DNA of 64,000 bases from Deltaproteobacteria bacterium (GCA_029261815.1 JAJDAQ010000065.1:1-64000); one strand, 5' to 3'. Shown: positions 9,312 to 19,943, counted from the first letter of the stretch. A program made the numbers and translations. The notes: generated by a model from the letters alone, not told the origin.

Positions 9312-12224
9312 TTGCAGGCCCTCTTTGACACCGTGCAGGAATCAGCGGTCCGCTCCGCCTGGAGCCAGGGCGTCGAGTTGGCGCGCACGGGCGCCGTCTT
9401 TGGTGAATCCGCCGATGCCGGCGAGGTGATCGTCCGCGTCCGGCCCTCCGGCGGCATGATCCACCCGACCGTCATCCTGTATCCCGAGGACGAGGAGTGG
9501 GAGTGCGACTGCGCCAGCGAGGACGACCCGTGTGCACACGTCGCCGCGGCCGTCATCGCCGTCCGCAAGGCGAACCGCGAGGGCCAGCCCTTGCCGCCAG
9601 CAGGCGGCGCGCAAGGCGGCGTCCTGAAGTACCGCTTCGTTACCGAGGGCGCTGAGCTCGCGTTCGAACGAGTCGTCGTCCACGACGGCCAGGAGACGCT
9701 ACTGCGCGCGACGTTATCGGCCGCCACCTCGGGACGCGTCGATGCACCGCCGGTGAGTCCGACCCAGCGCGACATCGCCGTCGAACGCGCACTCGGGACG
9801 CGCCTCTACGGGCCGATGCCGCGCGGCGTGTTGCGCGCACTCGTTCAGGCCCTCGACGGCAACGAGCATCTACAACTCGATGGCGAATCCATCCGCGCCT
9901 CCCGCGAACCGATCGGCGTGCGCGCGGTGTTTCGCGACGAGGGCGATGGCTTTCGCCTCCGCGTCGAACCGGATCCTCCGATCGAGCGCCTGCTAGGCGA
10001 CGGATTCGCCATCGCGGCCGGTGAACTCCGGGAGATCGGCCCCACTCGCCTCACCGGGCGAGAGCGTGCCGAGTTCGGCGGAAAGGGGCGGCACGTGTCC
10101 GCGAACGAGGTCGCCGAGATCGTCTCTGATCTCCTGCCGTCGCTGGAAAGCCGGATGCCGGTCGTGATCGAGACGGACCGACTTCCCAAGAGCGAGCGGC
10201 TCCCCCCACGACTCGTGGTCACGAGTCAAGCCGACGGAGACGGGCTGCGTCTATTGGCCACCCTGGTCTACGGCGACCCGCCGGTCGCACGGGTGGACGG
10301 GGGCCAGCTGACGCATCTTTCGGGAGCCGTCCCCGTTCGTGATGAGAAAGCGGAGCAAGCGCTCATCGGTCGACTGCGCGAACAGCTCGGCCTGCTGCCC
10401 GGCCGAGCCGAGACCTATCGCGGAGACGCGGCCCTTCATGCCGCAGCACAGCTGGCCCGCCTGAGCGCCACGATTTCGGGGGACGCACACGATCGCTTTC
10501 GCGAAGCGGCACCCCTGGTTCCTTCGTTGGCGATCGAGGGAGACGGCTTCTCGATCTCGTTCACCAGTCCCTCGGGCGACGGCGCCTCCCTGGATGCGGA
10601 CCCGGCCACGGTCGTACGTGCATGGCAGCGGCGGGAATCCCTCGTCCCACTCCAAGCGGGCGGTTTCGCGCCGCTCCCGGCGGATTGGCTCGACCGCTAC
10701 GGCCCGTTCCTGCAGGACCTACTCGCCGCCCGGGACCCGAGCGGCGCCGTCACGCCAGCACTGCTTCCCGACCTCGCACGCCTCGCGGCCGCCCTCGATG
10801 AGCCGCCGCCTCCGGGATTCGACCGTCTCGCTGCACTTCTCGAGGGCTTCGACCGACTCCCTGACGCCCAGCTTCCGGCCGACCTGGATGCCGTGTTGCG
10901 CAGCTACCAAAGAGAGGGTGTCCGCTGGCTCCAGTTCATGGGGAGTGCCGGTCTCGGTGCCCTCCTCGCCGACGACATGGGCCTCGGCAAGACCCTCCAG
11001 GCGCTCTGCGGTCTACACGGCCGAACCCTCGTCGTCGGCCCGACCAGTTTGCTGGGTGGCTGGCAGGACGAAATCACCCGATTCCGCCCGTCCCTGTCGT
11101 TCAACGTCTACCACGGACCCCAGCGTCGTCTGGACCCGCATGCCGATGTCACACTCACCACCTACGCACTGCTGCGACGCGACCTCGAGGCCCTCCAGGC
11201 CGACACCTGGGAGACCGTGATTCTCGACGAAGCGCAGGCCATCAAGAACCCCACGAGCCAAGTTGCACAAGCCGCCTTCCAGCTACGCGCAGAGCGTCGC
11301 ATCACGCTGACTGGAACGCCGGTCGAGAATCGACTGGAAGAGCTCTGGAGCCAGCTTCACTTCCTCAACCCTGGATTGCTTGGCGGCCGTCGCGATTTCG
11401 ATGAACGTTATGCAAGACCCATCGCCCAGGGAGACGACGGCTGCGCGGCGCATCTTCGTGAACGGATTCGCCCGTTCGTCCTGCGACGTCGCAAGCACGA
11501 AGTCGCGCCCGAGTTGCCGCCCCGCACCGAGGTCGTGTTGCACTGCGCCCTCAGCCAGGAAGAACGCGCCGTCTACGATGCGGTCCGCGCCGCGACCCAG
11601 GCGGACGTTCTGGACCAGCTCGAGGCCGGCGGCAGCGTGATGCGGGCCCTCGAAGCCCTGCTTCGATTGCGGCAGGCCTGCTGTCATCCGCGACTACTGC
11701 CCGGCCAGACACTCGATTCCTCCTCCAAGCTCGAGCTACTCGTCGATCGCCTCGAAACCGCTGCGAGTGAGGGGCACCGCGCGCTCGTATTCTCCCAATG
11801 GACATCGCTGCTCGATCTTGTCGAACCGAGACTTGCCGCCGCGGACCTTGGTTTCGTGCGACTCGACGGCACGACCCGAGACCGCGCCGAGGTCGTTCGA
11901 CGGTTCCAGGCCGACGATGGGCCCCCTGTCTTCTTGATCTCCCTTCGGGCGGGCGGAACCGGCTTGAATCTCACGGCAGCCGATCATGTCTTCCTGCTCG
12001 ATCCCTGGTGGAACCCGGCCGTCGAAGACCAGGCCGCGGACCGCGCGCACCGGATTGGCCAGGAGCGCCCGGTGGTCGTCCACCGGATGGTGGCCGCGGA
12101 CACGGTGGAGGAAGGAATCCTCGCTCTCCAGGAGCGCAAGCGGTCGCTGGCCGACGCTGCACTCGAGGGAACCGCCGGCGCCTCCCAACTTTCGCGCGAA
12201 GAGCTGCTGCAGTTGTTGCAGTAG
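9312..12224 (+). CDS. SWIM zinc finger SNF2-family helicase
   Basis: CxC...CxH SWIM motif [67 protein letters not shown]. Start assigned to TTG 9312; upstream ORF portion lies inside greB. Confidence 0.9.
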   Translation: MQALFDTVQESAVRSAWSQGVELARTGAVFGESADAGEVIVRVRPSGGMIHPTVILYPEDEEWECDCASEDDPCAHVAAAVIAVRKANREGQPLPPAGGAQGGVLKYRFVTEGAELAFERVVVHDGQETLLRATLSAATSGRVDAPPVSPTQRDIAVERALGTRLYGPMPRGVLRALVQALDGNEHLQLDGESIRASREPIGVRAVFRDEGDGFRLRVEPDPPIERLLGDGFAIAAGELREIGPTRLTGRERAEFGGKGRHVSANEVAEIVSDLLPSLESRMPVVIETDRLPKSERLPPRLVVTSQADGDGLRLLATLVYGDPPVARVDGGQLTHLSGAVPVRDEKAEQALIGRLREQLGLLPGRAETYRGDAALHAAAQLARLSATISGDAHDRFREAAPLVPSLAIEGDGFSISFTSPSGDGASLDADPATVVRAWQRRESLVPLQAGGFAPLPADWLDRYGPFLQDLLAARDPSGAVTPALLPDLARLAAALDEPPPPGFDRLAALLEGFDRLPDAQLPADLDAVLRSYQREGVRWLQFMGSAGLGALLADDMGLGKTLQALCGLHGRTLVVGPTSLLGGWQDEITRFRPSLSFNVYHGPQRRLDPHADVTLTTYALLRRDLEALQADTWETVILDEAQAIKNPTSQVAQAAFQLRAERRITLTGTPVENRLEELWSQLHFLNPGLLGGRRDFDERYARPIAQGDDGCAAHLRERIRPFVLRRRKHEVAPELPPRTEVVLHCALSQEERAVYDAVRAATQADVLDQLEAGGSVMRALEALLRLRQACCHPRLLPGQTLDSSSKLELLVDRLETAASEGHRALVFSQWTSLLDLVEPRLAAADLGFVRLDGTTRDRAEVVRRFQADDGPPVFLISLRAGGTGLNLTAADHVFLLDPWWNPAVEDQAADRAHRIGQERPVVVHRMVAADTVEEGILALQERKRSLADAALEGTAGASQLSREELLQLLQ

Positions 12225-12247
12225 CTTCTGGCGTCTCGCGAGGAACC

Positions 12248-12757
12248 ATGAGCGACGAACAACGAGAGCGCGTTGAGCACGACATTGCGACGACCGGCTG
12301 GCACCTGGTCATGGTGCCTCCGGAGCAGGGGACGCCAGGCTGGGCGCATACGATTGGCCTCACGCAACGTTATGCGCACCCGGAGTTGATCATCTTCGGG
12401 CCCGATCTCGAGCAGATCGGCCCATTGGCGAACCACCTCGGTGCTGGTGTCAGAGGCGGACGAACGTTCGAGCCAGACACCGACGAGGACGGAATTCTCC
12501 AGGGGAATCGGCTGGCATTTCGATCCGTGGCCCCGAAATGGGTGCCGATCTTCCTTGGAAACGCCGCATGGCACTATGAACGAGAGAACCTCGCCGTACT
12601 CCAGGCTTTCTGGCCCGACCCGGGCGGTAGCTTTCCGTGGGAGGAAGGTGCCGACCCATCGTGGTCAGACGATCAACCGAGACTCGCCTCCGCCAACACG
12701 GTCGAAGCGCTCTCGGAGAGCATGATCGACGTGCTCCGGCGCGAAGGTGCGCTGTAG
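12248..12757 (+). CDS. DUF4262-like protein
   Basis: GWHLVMVPPEQGTPGWAHTIGLTQRYAHPELIIFGP... Confidence 0.75.
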   Translation: MSDEQRERVEHDIATTGWHLVMVPPEQGTPGWAHTIGLTQRYAHPELIIFGPDLEQIGPLANHLGAGVRGGRTFEPDTDEDGILQGNRLAFRSVAPKWVPIFLGNAAWHYERENLAVLQAFWPDPGGSFPWEEGADPSWSDDQPRLASANTVEALSESMIDVLRREGAL

Positions 12758-12806
12758 TCGGGAGCGCCACATCCCCTAGACTGGGTGCGCCCGAGTGGAG
12801 GTGGAC

Positions 12807-14288
12807 ATGCGGATCGTGGTCATAGGTGCCGGCGTTGCCGGACTGGGTGCAGCGCTCGGCCTCGGGAGAGCGGGACATCACGTCACCCTTCTTGAGCGGG
12901 ATGCGACGCCCTTCCCCAAGGATCCCGTCACTGCCTTCGAGAGCTGGGACCGACGGGGTGCGCCCCAGGTGCGGCACTCGCACGCATTCCTGGCACGCCT
13001 CCGCAATCTCCTCCGCGACCGGCTGCCGGACGTCCTCGAAACACTGCTCGCACACGGGACCGAAGAACTTCCGATCAGCAACCTGCTGCGCGATCCGATC
13101 GACGACCCGTCGCCCCGACCCGGGGATGACGATCTCACCCTGCTTGCCTGCCGCCGCATCACGTTCGAGTGGGTCCTGCGCCGCGCTGTCCTCGACGAGC
13201 CTGCGGTCACGTTCCTGGACGGTGCCACCGTCGACGGTGTTGTCGCGACCGAAGGTCGTGTCACAGGCGTCCGGTACAAGCGCGAGGGCGATGCCCAAGC
13301 GCTCGAAGCGGACCTGGTGATCGACGCGGGAGGGAGAAGGTCGAAGCTCTCGTCCTGGCTCGAAGCGGCCGGACTCGCGAAACCGGACGAAGAAACCGAA
13401 CCGTGCGGGATCTTCTACTGCTCACGCTTCTACCGCCTTCGCCCCGGCGCAACTCCGCCGGAGCGCGAAACCACGGTCGGCGCCGACCTCGGCTACCTGA
13501 AGTACGCGATCTTCCACGGAGACAGCGGAATCTTCTCGATCACGTTCGCCGCCGCGCCCGAGGACAAGCCCCTGCGAGCCCTCCTTCACGAAGGGCCCTT
13601 CGAAGAAGCCGCGCGGGCTCTTCCGGCCACCGCACGGTGGATCGATCCGGCGGTGGCTGAACCGATCACACCCGTCCATGCCATGGATGGCCTTCGCAAT
13701 ACGCGTCGCTTCTTTTTCCGCGACGGCGAACCCCTTTCCCCTGGCGTCATCGCGATCGGCGACTCGGCGATTCACACCAATCCGCTGTATGGACGCGGGT
13801 GCTCACTCGGCTTCATTCACGCCTTTGCCCTGATCGACGCGATCGCCGAGGCGGGCGACGATGTCGTCGCCGTGGCCACCGCAACCGAAGCCGCCGTGGA
13901 GCGCGAGATCCTTCCCTGGTACCAGTTCGCCGTGACCCAGGACCGTGATGCCGCGGCGACCGCACGTGCGCAGCGAGAAGGTGACGCTCCAGGGAACGAC
14001 GACGGCGCGGCGGACGGTCGCGTGGACCCGCGCGCCTACATGCGTGACCTGCTGCGCCGAGGACTGGTCCCCGCGCTTCGGCTCGATGCCACCGTGCTCC
14101 GCGCCTTCCTGCGCAGCTTCAACCTGCTCGATGCGCCCGGGGACTTGTTGCAACGCCCCGATGTCATGCAGCGCGTCCTTGCGGTCTACCAGGATCGCGA
14201 CCAACGAGAAGAACCCGCGGCGGGACCGACACGGTCCGACTTCATCGCACGGCTTGACGCCCACACCGGAGAACCATCCCATGCCTGA
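12807..14288 (+). CDS. FAD-dependent oxidoreductase/monooxygenase
   Basis: Rossmann MRIVVIGAGVAGLGAALGLGRAGHHVTLLERD; second FAD motif PGVIAIGDSAIHTNPLYGRGCSLGF; in-frame ATG also at 12795. Confidence 0.85.
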   Translation: MRIVVIGAGVAGLGAALGLGRAGHHVTLLERDATPFPKDPVTAFESWDRRGAPQVRHSHAFLARLRNLLRDRLPDVLETLLAHGTEELPISNLLRDPIDDPSPRPGDDDLTLLACRRITFEWVLRRAVLDEPAVTFLDGATVDGVVATEGRVTGVRYKREGDAQALEADLVIDAGGRRSKLSSWLEAAGLAKPDEETEPCGIFYCSRFYRLRPGATPPERETTVGADLGYLKYAIFHGDSGIFSITFAAAPEDKPLRALLHEGPFEEAARALPATARWIDPAVAEPITPVHAMDGLRNTRRFFFRDGEPLSPGVIAIGDSAIHTNPLYGRGCSLGFIHAFALIDAIAEAGDDVVAVATATEAAVEREILPWYQFAVTQDRDAAATARAQREGDAPGNDDGAADGRVDPRAYMRDLLRRGLVPALRLDATVLRAFLRSFNLLDAPGDLLQRPDVMQRVLAVYQDRDQREEPAAGPTRSDFIARLDAHTGEPSHA

Positions 14289-14841
14289 ACCCCGAGTCGC
14301 ACCCCTTACCGAAGACGAATGGAACGACGATGTTCGCGCGCTCCTGGGACCGCTCCGCGACATGGGCGGCGGCCGCGTCCTCAACATCTTCGCCACCCTG
14401 GCGCACCATCCGGACCTGATGCGTCGCTGGCTCGTTTTCGGAAATCACGTCCTCGGTAAGTCCACGCTGCCGCCCCGTGAGAGGGAGATGGCCATCCTGC
14501 GCATCGGCTGGCACTGCCGAAGCGCCTACGAGTGGGGACAGCACGTATTGATCGCGCGTGGCATCGGAATGACAGACTCCGAGATCGCGCGCATCGCCGA
14601 GGGGCCGGACGCCGATGGTTGGACCGCAGCGGAAGCCCTCGTTCTCCGAGCGACCGACGAACTCCATGCGGACGCTCGCATTGGCGACGAGACCTGGGCC
14701 GCACTGAACGACCATTTCAGCACCCAACAGGTGATGGATCTCGTCTTCGCCGTCGGCCAGTACAATCTCGTGTCGATGGCCCTCAACACATTCGGCGTCG
14801 TTCCGGACCCCGGAGTCCCGAGCTTCGAGGAATCGACCTGA
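14281..14841 (+). CDS. Carboxymuconolactone decarboxylase family protein
   Basis: PPREREMAILRIGWHCRSAYEWGQHVLIARGIGMTDSEIARI; overlaps upstream stop by 8 nt. Confidence 0.85.
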   Translation: MPEPRVAPLTEDEWNDDVRALLGPLRDMGGGRVLNIFATLAHHPDLMRRWLVFGNHVLGKSTLPPREREMAILRIGWHCRSAYEWGQHVLIARGIGMTDSEIARIAEGPDADGWTAAEALVLRATDELHADARIGDETWAALNDHFSTQQVMDLVFAVGQYNLVSMALNTFGVVPDPGVPSFEEST

Positions 14842-14877
14842 GGCGACTACCACCGGCTGCGCGAGCGCAGGGTGAAC

Positions 14878-14953
14878 TGGAGCGCGAGACGGGATTCGAA
14901 CCCGCGACCCTTGGCTTGGGAAGCCAATGCTCTACCAACTGAGCTACTCGCGC
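14878..14953 (-). tRNA. tRNA-Gly (anticodon CCC), CCA encoded
   Basis: Reverse complement GCGCGAGTAGCTCAGTTGGTAGAGCATTGGCTTCCCAAGCCAAGGGTCGCGGGTTCGAATCCCGTCTCGCGCTCCA folds as a full cloverleaf; loop TTCCCAA. Confidence 0.96.
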
Positions 14954-15025
14954 GAAGGCTCCGAAGAGTGACACGCGGACCCAGAGGGGTCAACGCGCGC
15001 CCGGGCAACTCAGTCAGCCCGCTGC

Positions 15026-16378
15026 CTAGTCGTCGACGAGGTCCGCGAACAGGTCGTCGAGTTCGCCGTCGGTGTTCTCGTTCAGATCATCGAGGATCGC
15101 GATGGTCTGGTCCGGCGCCGCGGACGGCCCCGGTGTTGCCGGCGGAACGTCATCGAAGATGGCAATCGTGGCGTCTGGCGCCTGCGGTGAGCGCGCGGCG
15201 GGACTGGGTTCGGCAAAGCCCGCAAATGGCGTCTCATCCAGCAGAGCGACCGTGGCTTCGGGCGTCGCTGGCATTCCGGCCTCCGGCTCGTCAGGCATGA
15301 TCGCGATCGTGGCGCCCGCATCGAAGGTCGGGTTGGTATCGGCGGCCACGACTTCCGAAAGTTCAAGTTCCCGACTCGACTCTTCGAACATATCGTCGAG
15401 CGCACTCGGGCCGGGATCCGGCCGTACGGTGGCGGCGGCGATCGGCGGCAACTCGGGCGCTTCCACAAGCTCGGGCGTCGGTTCCGCGACCGGTGACGAG
15501 AGCACCGGCCGGGGCGCAAGAGGCGCTGCGACCGGTGCGGCGGGGGCGACCGGAGACTCGGTCGCACCGTCAACGCCGAGATCGGCAGCCGCGCGTTCGA
15601 CATCCTCGGCGGTCGCACTCATCCGGCCCGCGAGGTGGGCTTCGAAAAGTGAATTGTCTGCAAGCGTGTTCAAGCGGCGCGGGAGCCCCCCGCCCCACTT
15701 GACCAGGGACGACATGGCGCCGGACTCGAGGATCGCGGGCGTGCCTTCCACTGCGCGGATCCGATGGGCCACATACTGGGCAGACTCGTCGGCCGATAGC
15801 GGTGTCAGCTTCAGCCGCAGTTCCACCCGATCGCGCAACGAGGGTTCCGCATCGACCGCATCCCCCAGACTCGGCAAACCGACCAGAACGAGAGAAACCA
15901 AGCGCTTCTCCTCGTACTCGAGGTTCAAGAGCCCGCGGAGAACGGGCAACAAGCCCGCGTCGGCCAGGACCTGGCCTTCATCGATGAGGAGCACGGTATG
16001 GCGCCCATCCTCGCGGACGATCGCCATCTGCTCATACACCTGACCGAGCAGTTCACCGAGGTCATCGGCCGGCTCTTCCACGCCCAGCTGACGCGCAAAG
16101 CGAGAGAGAATCCAGCGTCCGTCGGTGATCCCCGGAACTGGAACCAACATGCAGGCTTCGAAGACTTCCTCTTCCAGCGATTCCAGCAACTGACGCACGA
16201 CCAGGGACTTACCGACGCCCCCTTCTCCCGTCACCAGACACAGGCCCTTGCCCTGCATCGCGGCGCGAGCGAGACGGCGCTGCACATCGGCGGCCGTTGC
16301 CGTCGGAAATGCGGTACCGGGCTGGGGGTCACTCGCGAAGGGATCCCGCGTCAAACCAAAGGTAGACAGATGTTCCAC
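15026..16378 (-). CDS. GspA/ExeA-like AAA ATPase with repeat-bearing acidic C-terminal tail
   Basis: MEHLSTFGLTRDPFASDP; Walker A GEGGVGKS; Walker B TVLLIDEGQ; four T[IV]A[IL] repeats in C-terminus. Confidence 0.87.
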   Translation of the reverse strand: MEHLSTFGLTRDPFASDPQPGTAFPTATAADVQRRLARAAMQGKGLCLVTGEGGVGKSLVVRQLLESLEEEVFEACMLVPVPGITDGRWILSRFARQLGVEEPADDLGELLGQVYEQMAIVREDGRHTVLLIDEGQVLADAGLLPVLRGLLNLEYEEKRLVSLVLVGLPSLGDAVDAEPSLRDRVELRLKLTPLSADESAQYVAHRIRAVEGTPAILESGAMSSLVKWGGGLPRRLNTLADNSLFEAHLAGRMSATAEDVERAAADLGVDGATESPVAPAAPVAAPLAPRPVLSSPVAEPTPELVEAPELPPIAAATVRPDPGPSALDDMFEESSRELELSEVVAADTNPTFDAGATIAIMPDEPEAGMPATPEATVALLDETPFAGFAEPSPAARSPQAPDATIAIFDDVPPATPGPSAAPDQTIAILDDLNENTDGELDDLFADLVDD

Positions 16379-16386
16379 GTCTTCTC

Positions 16387-19300
16387 CTAGACGAAAGAGA
16401 TTTTCTTGCGCTTGCCGCGCTTCGGTTTCTCGGCCATGTCCGCGTCAGGCGAGGGATCGGCGACCGGTTCAGCGACCGGCTCGGCCTCGACGGGTTCGGG
16501 CGTCGCATCCGCAACGATCTCGGGCTCCGCCCCGGGCGGCGTTTCCATCGCACTCCCTGCGTCTGCGCCTTCGTCGTCGTCGTCGTCGTCGTCCATGAAC
16601 TCGTCGAATGACTCGTAGTTGCCGCTCGTGGTCTCGTCTTCCGCTTCGGCATCGGACTCATCAAGCAGGTCGTCGAAGCTCTCGAAGACCTCGCTGTCGG
16701 CATCGACCGGCGCCACTTCGCCACTATCGAGATCGGCGAGCAACGACCCAACATCACAGAAGTCGGGATCGACTGCTTGAACGGCTTCGAAACACGAGCG
16801 CGCTCGGGCGACATCGCCAGACTGAGCGAACGCTCGACCGAGGTCGAAGCGCAGCGCCATCTGTTGGTCTTCGGGAAGGTCGGGCAGCGAAAGGGCCTGC
16901 TCGAAGTTCGCGACCGCGTCGGTCAGTCGACCGAGGTCGAAGGCGCACAGCCCCATCATGTGGAGGCAGGGCAATGCGCGGCCCGGTGCCTGCATCGCCT
17001 GTTGGAATTCGCCGATCGCATCCTCGATCAGACCCATTTCCTTGTAAGCGATTCCGAGGTCGTAGTGCGCCTCGTGGTCGCCCTCACCCAGTTCGCTCTG
17101 CACACCTTGTTTGAAAGCGGCGAAGACCTGCTCGAAGCCCTCGTCTTCGGTCCCGCCGAGATTCCCAGACGACGAGCCAGCGCCGTGTGCATCGTCGTCA
17201 TCGAATGCATCGGACAGCTGCGCTGCAAGGTCGAACGTATCGCCGGCGTCAGCGACCGAAATCGATGCCGGCGCCGATTCAACGACTTCCGTCGGAAGCG
17301 CCGGGACTTCGACGCCAGGGACTTCGACTGACTCGTCGGTGGCCATCGGCACCGTGGTGTCGGGCAGAGCCGCCGCTACCGGCGCCTCAGCCGACGGAGG
17401 GCTCCCGCCAACCTCAAAGACTTCGTCCTCGTCGTCGAGAACCTCTTCCTCGTCGAAGGCATCGTCTTCGCCAACCACGAGGGCCTGCTCGTCCGGCGGC
17501 AACGTCGCGACGGCCGCGGGTTCAACGACGGGTTCGGGCTGGGGTTCGGGTTCGGGTTCGAGCTTGGTCGGAGCAACAGTAGGCGTCGCGGCTTCCGGCT
17601 CGTCGAAGTTGAACTCAAGCGGTTCGTCGGCGCCACCGTCTACGGCTTGCTCGTCAGCGTCGTTCGCAAACTCGAAGTCGCCCATCGCATCATCGGAGCC
17701 GCTCGTCGAATCCTCGAAGTCGTCGACCGTCGGAAGCGGGACATCGTCAGACCGCGCTTCATCCGCGGGGGTTACATCGGGAAGAGCCGCCGATGCCTCG
17801 ATCTCGCCAAGACGTAACATCGCCTGCGGATGATTCGGCGCGACCTGGAGAATCCGTTCGTAGATCTCGCGGGCTTCGTCGAACATGCCCTGCTCGAAGT
17901 AGAAGCCGGCTTCGTCGAGTTCTTCTCGGACCTGAACCGACGTCGTACTTTCGCCCATGGTCGCTGAATCGTCCGATTCGGCGTTTGGCGTCTCGTCTTC
18001 GATGCCATCGAGATCGAGTTCAGCCACCGCATCGAGCCCGTCCGACTCTCCTGTGCCCGCTTCGGCGGAAACGTCAAAGTCTTCATCGACCACGGTTTCC
18101 TCGAGGTCGGCGCCTCGTGCGGCATCCTCGTCTGCGGGAACCTCGACGTCGACCTCGGCTTCGTCGCTCTCGACTTCGACGTCGAGGTCATCGAGTCCAT
18201 CGTCGATCTCGATTTCGACATCGTCGAGCGATCCCGACTCGGACTCGCCCGACAGCGCGGCTGCCGCCGCGGGATCGATCGCTTCGAGTTGGTCGCGTGC
18301 GCTTTCGAATAGAGCGACATCGCCGTCAGCGCTAGCCGCCGCTCGCTCGAACGCGGTCACGGCGTTGGCAGAATCGTCGGTCGCGACGAGCGCTTCACCG
18401 AGCTTGAGGAGTGCACCCGCATGGGCCGGTTCGACCGCGAGGATCCCGCGAAGTGCCTCGATCGCTCGATCATGCTTCCCGTAGCGGAGATAGACGCCGG
18501 CCTCGGCCAGGGCCTGATCAATGTCCTCGGGAGGCTCGGGTGCCGGCACTGGCGCCATCGGCGGGGTTTCATCCGCCACCACGGGTTCCAGCGTCATGTC
18601 GCCGGCCACTTCTGCGTCCAGAGACGGCTGCTCATCGAGCTCATCGAGGTCGTCGACCCCGGAGAGATCAAGTTCCAGGTCATCGGGCAGATCGGTCTCG
18701 AGCGCAGCCGCGTCCAGGTCGCCAGCGGCGTCGCCATCGTCGCCGCCTAGCGACTCCCCGATGTGCATGCCCTCGGGATTGAAGCCGGGGTCCTCGAATG
18801 CGGCCGCGGCCCCACCCAGGTCGCCCATCGGCGCGTCGCTCTCGATCTCCAGCGCATCCGCGTCGACCGGTTCATCTGTTTCGAGGATGGGGTCATCGGT
18901 GTCGTCCACCGAGAATTCCGCTGCGCCACCAAACCGTTGGACGAGATCTCGTGCGCGCTCATCGTCACCACGTTCGCGATACGCTGCGGCCACATCGCGC
19001 ATGATCGCGGCACATTCCTCGCTGCGGCCCAGGCCATCGAGTGCGAGGCCAAGGGCCTCCCTCCCTTCGAGGTTCTCGGGTTCGCGGTCGCAGAGTGCTC
19101 GCGCCGCCGTTTCGGCCTCCGCCAGGCGACCCGCATGGAGGTGTGCCTGGACCAGCTCGAGTGCGTTTGTCGAGCTAGAAGGATCGACCTCGACCAGCCG
19201 CGCCAGGACCTGGGCGTGCTCTTCGCCAGCCCCCTGGCGTTCGAGTTCGGCCAGCACCTCGCGGTATTCAGTGATGGCTTCGGACGTGTGCCCTTCCTGG

Positions 19301-19773
19301 TTCAGGAGCTCGGCCACCTTCAACCGGTTCGTCGTGTTCGCGGGCTCGAGCGCGGCCATGCGGCGCAGCAGATCGAGCGCATCGTCTTTCTCACCGGCTT
19401 GATAGGCGGCATCGGCCGCGCTCTGAAGCGCCGCCATTGCATCGGGAATCAGGCCCATCCGCTGATAGAGCTCAGCGAGCGGAATGCTCACCTCGTGGCA
19501 CTTCGGATCGAGCTTCGTGATCTGCTTGAAGAGCGCGACGGCCTTCGCGTCGAAGCCGTCCTTCATGAACTGCTCCGCAACCTTTCGATAGGCGTGCACA
19601 GCATCTTCATTCTTGCCGAGCTTCAGGTAGATGTCGCCGAGCTTCAGGCGAACACTCGTGTCCTTCGGATCCGCTTTGCAGACCTTCTGGTACTCAACAA
19701 CGGCTTTATCGAAGTTGCCCTTCTGGACGAACTTCTGCGCAGCATTCAAGATCTTCCGCTTGTCGATCGCCAA
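16387..19773 (-). CDS. Large acidic tetratricopeptide-repeat protein
   Basis: N-terminal TPRs (KAVVEYQKVCKADPKDTSVRLKLGDIYLKLGKNEDAVHAYRKVAEQF...), internal TPRs; putative TTG start at 19773; ORF N-terminal extension overlaps aroQ out of frame and is likely not coding. Confidence 0.85.
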   Translation of the reverse strand: MAIDKRKILNAAQKFVQKGNFDKAVVEYQKVCKADPKDTSVRLKLGDIYLKLGKNEDAVHAYRKVAEQFMKDGFDAKAVALFKQITKLDPKCHEVSIPLAELYQRMGLIPDAMAALQSAADAAYQAGEKDDALDLLRRMAALEPANTTNRLKVAELLNQEGHTSEAITEYREVLAELERQGAGEEHAQVLARLVEVDPSSSTNALELVQAHLHAGRLAEAETAARALCDREPENLEGREALGLALDGLGRSEECAAIMRDVAAAYRERGDDERARDLVQRFGGAAEFSVDDTDDPILETDEPVDADALEIESDAPMGDLGGAAAAFEDPGFNPEGMHIGESLGGDDGDAAGDLDAAALETDLPDDLELDLSGVDDLDELDEQPSLDAEVAGDMTLEPVVADETPPMAPVPAPEPPEDIDQALAEAGVYLRYGKHDRAIEALRGILAVEPAHAGALLKLGEALVATDDSANAVTAFERAAASADGDVALFESARDQLEAIDPAAAAALSGESESGSLDDVEIEIDDGLDDLDVEVESDEAEVDVEVPADEDAARGADLEETVVDEDFDVSAEAGTGESDGLDAVAELDLDGIEDETPNAESDDSATMGESTTSVQVREELDEAGFYFEQGMFDEAREIYERILQVAPNHPQAMLRLGEIEASAALPDVTPADEARSDDVPLPTVDDFEDSTSGSDDAMGDFEFANDADEQAVDGGADEPLEFNFDEPEAATPTVAPTKLEPEPEPQPEPVVEPAAVATLPPDEQALVVGEDDAFDEEEVLDDEDEVFEVGGSPPSAEAPVAAALPDTTVPMATDESVEVPGVEVPALPTEVVESAPASISVADAGDTFDLAAQLSDAFDDDDAHGAGSSSGNLGGTEDEGFEQVFAAFKQGVQSELGEGDHEAHYDLGIAYKEMGLIEDAIGEFQQAMQAPGRALPCLHMMGLCAFDLGRLTDAVANFEQALSLPDLPEDQQMALRFDLGRAFAQSGDVARARSCFEAVQAVDPDFCDVGSLLADLDSGEVAPVDADSEVFESFDDLLDESDAEAEDETTSGNYESFDEFMDDDDDDDEGADAGSAMETPPGAEPEIVADATPEPVEAEPVAEPVADPSPDADMAEKPKRGKRKKISFV
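16571..16591. repeat. (TCG)7 trinucleotide tract encoding poly-Asp on the minus strand
   Basis: tcgtcgtcgtcgtcgtcgtcg read directly; protein segment FMDDDDDDDEGA. Confidence 0.95.
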
Positions 19774-19943
19774 GGAGGCGCCCCTCTCGCAAGCGGCCGC
19801 AGAACGGCCGGACGATGGAGGGGAATCCCCCTCCACTCCTGCGTATCGGCGAGCGGGGCCTGCGCTTGAGCCGCTCACGCCTCGCTCTGGCGCTTCTGAG
19901 TCGACGCGCACAAGCTGCCGGAGGGCTGCCCCGAGGTTGCCGG

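Noticed and set aside
17528-17563. Repeated ggttcg units in the TPR gene
   Set aside because: Simple consequence of an EPEP/QPEP low-complexity linker; no sign of mobile or structural repeat.
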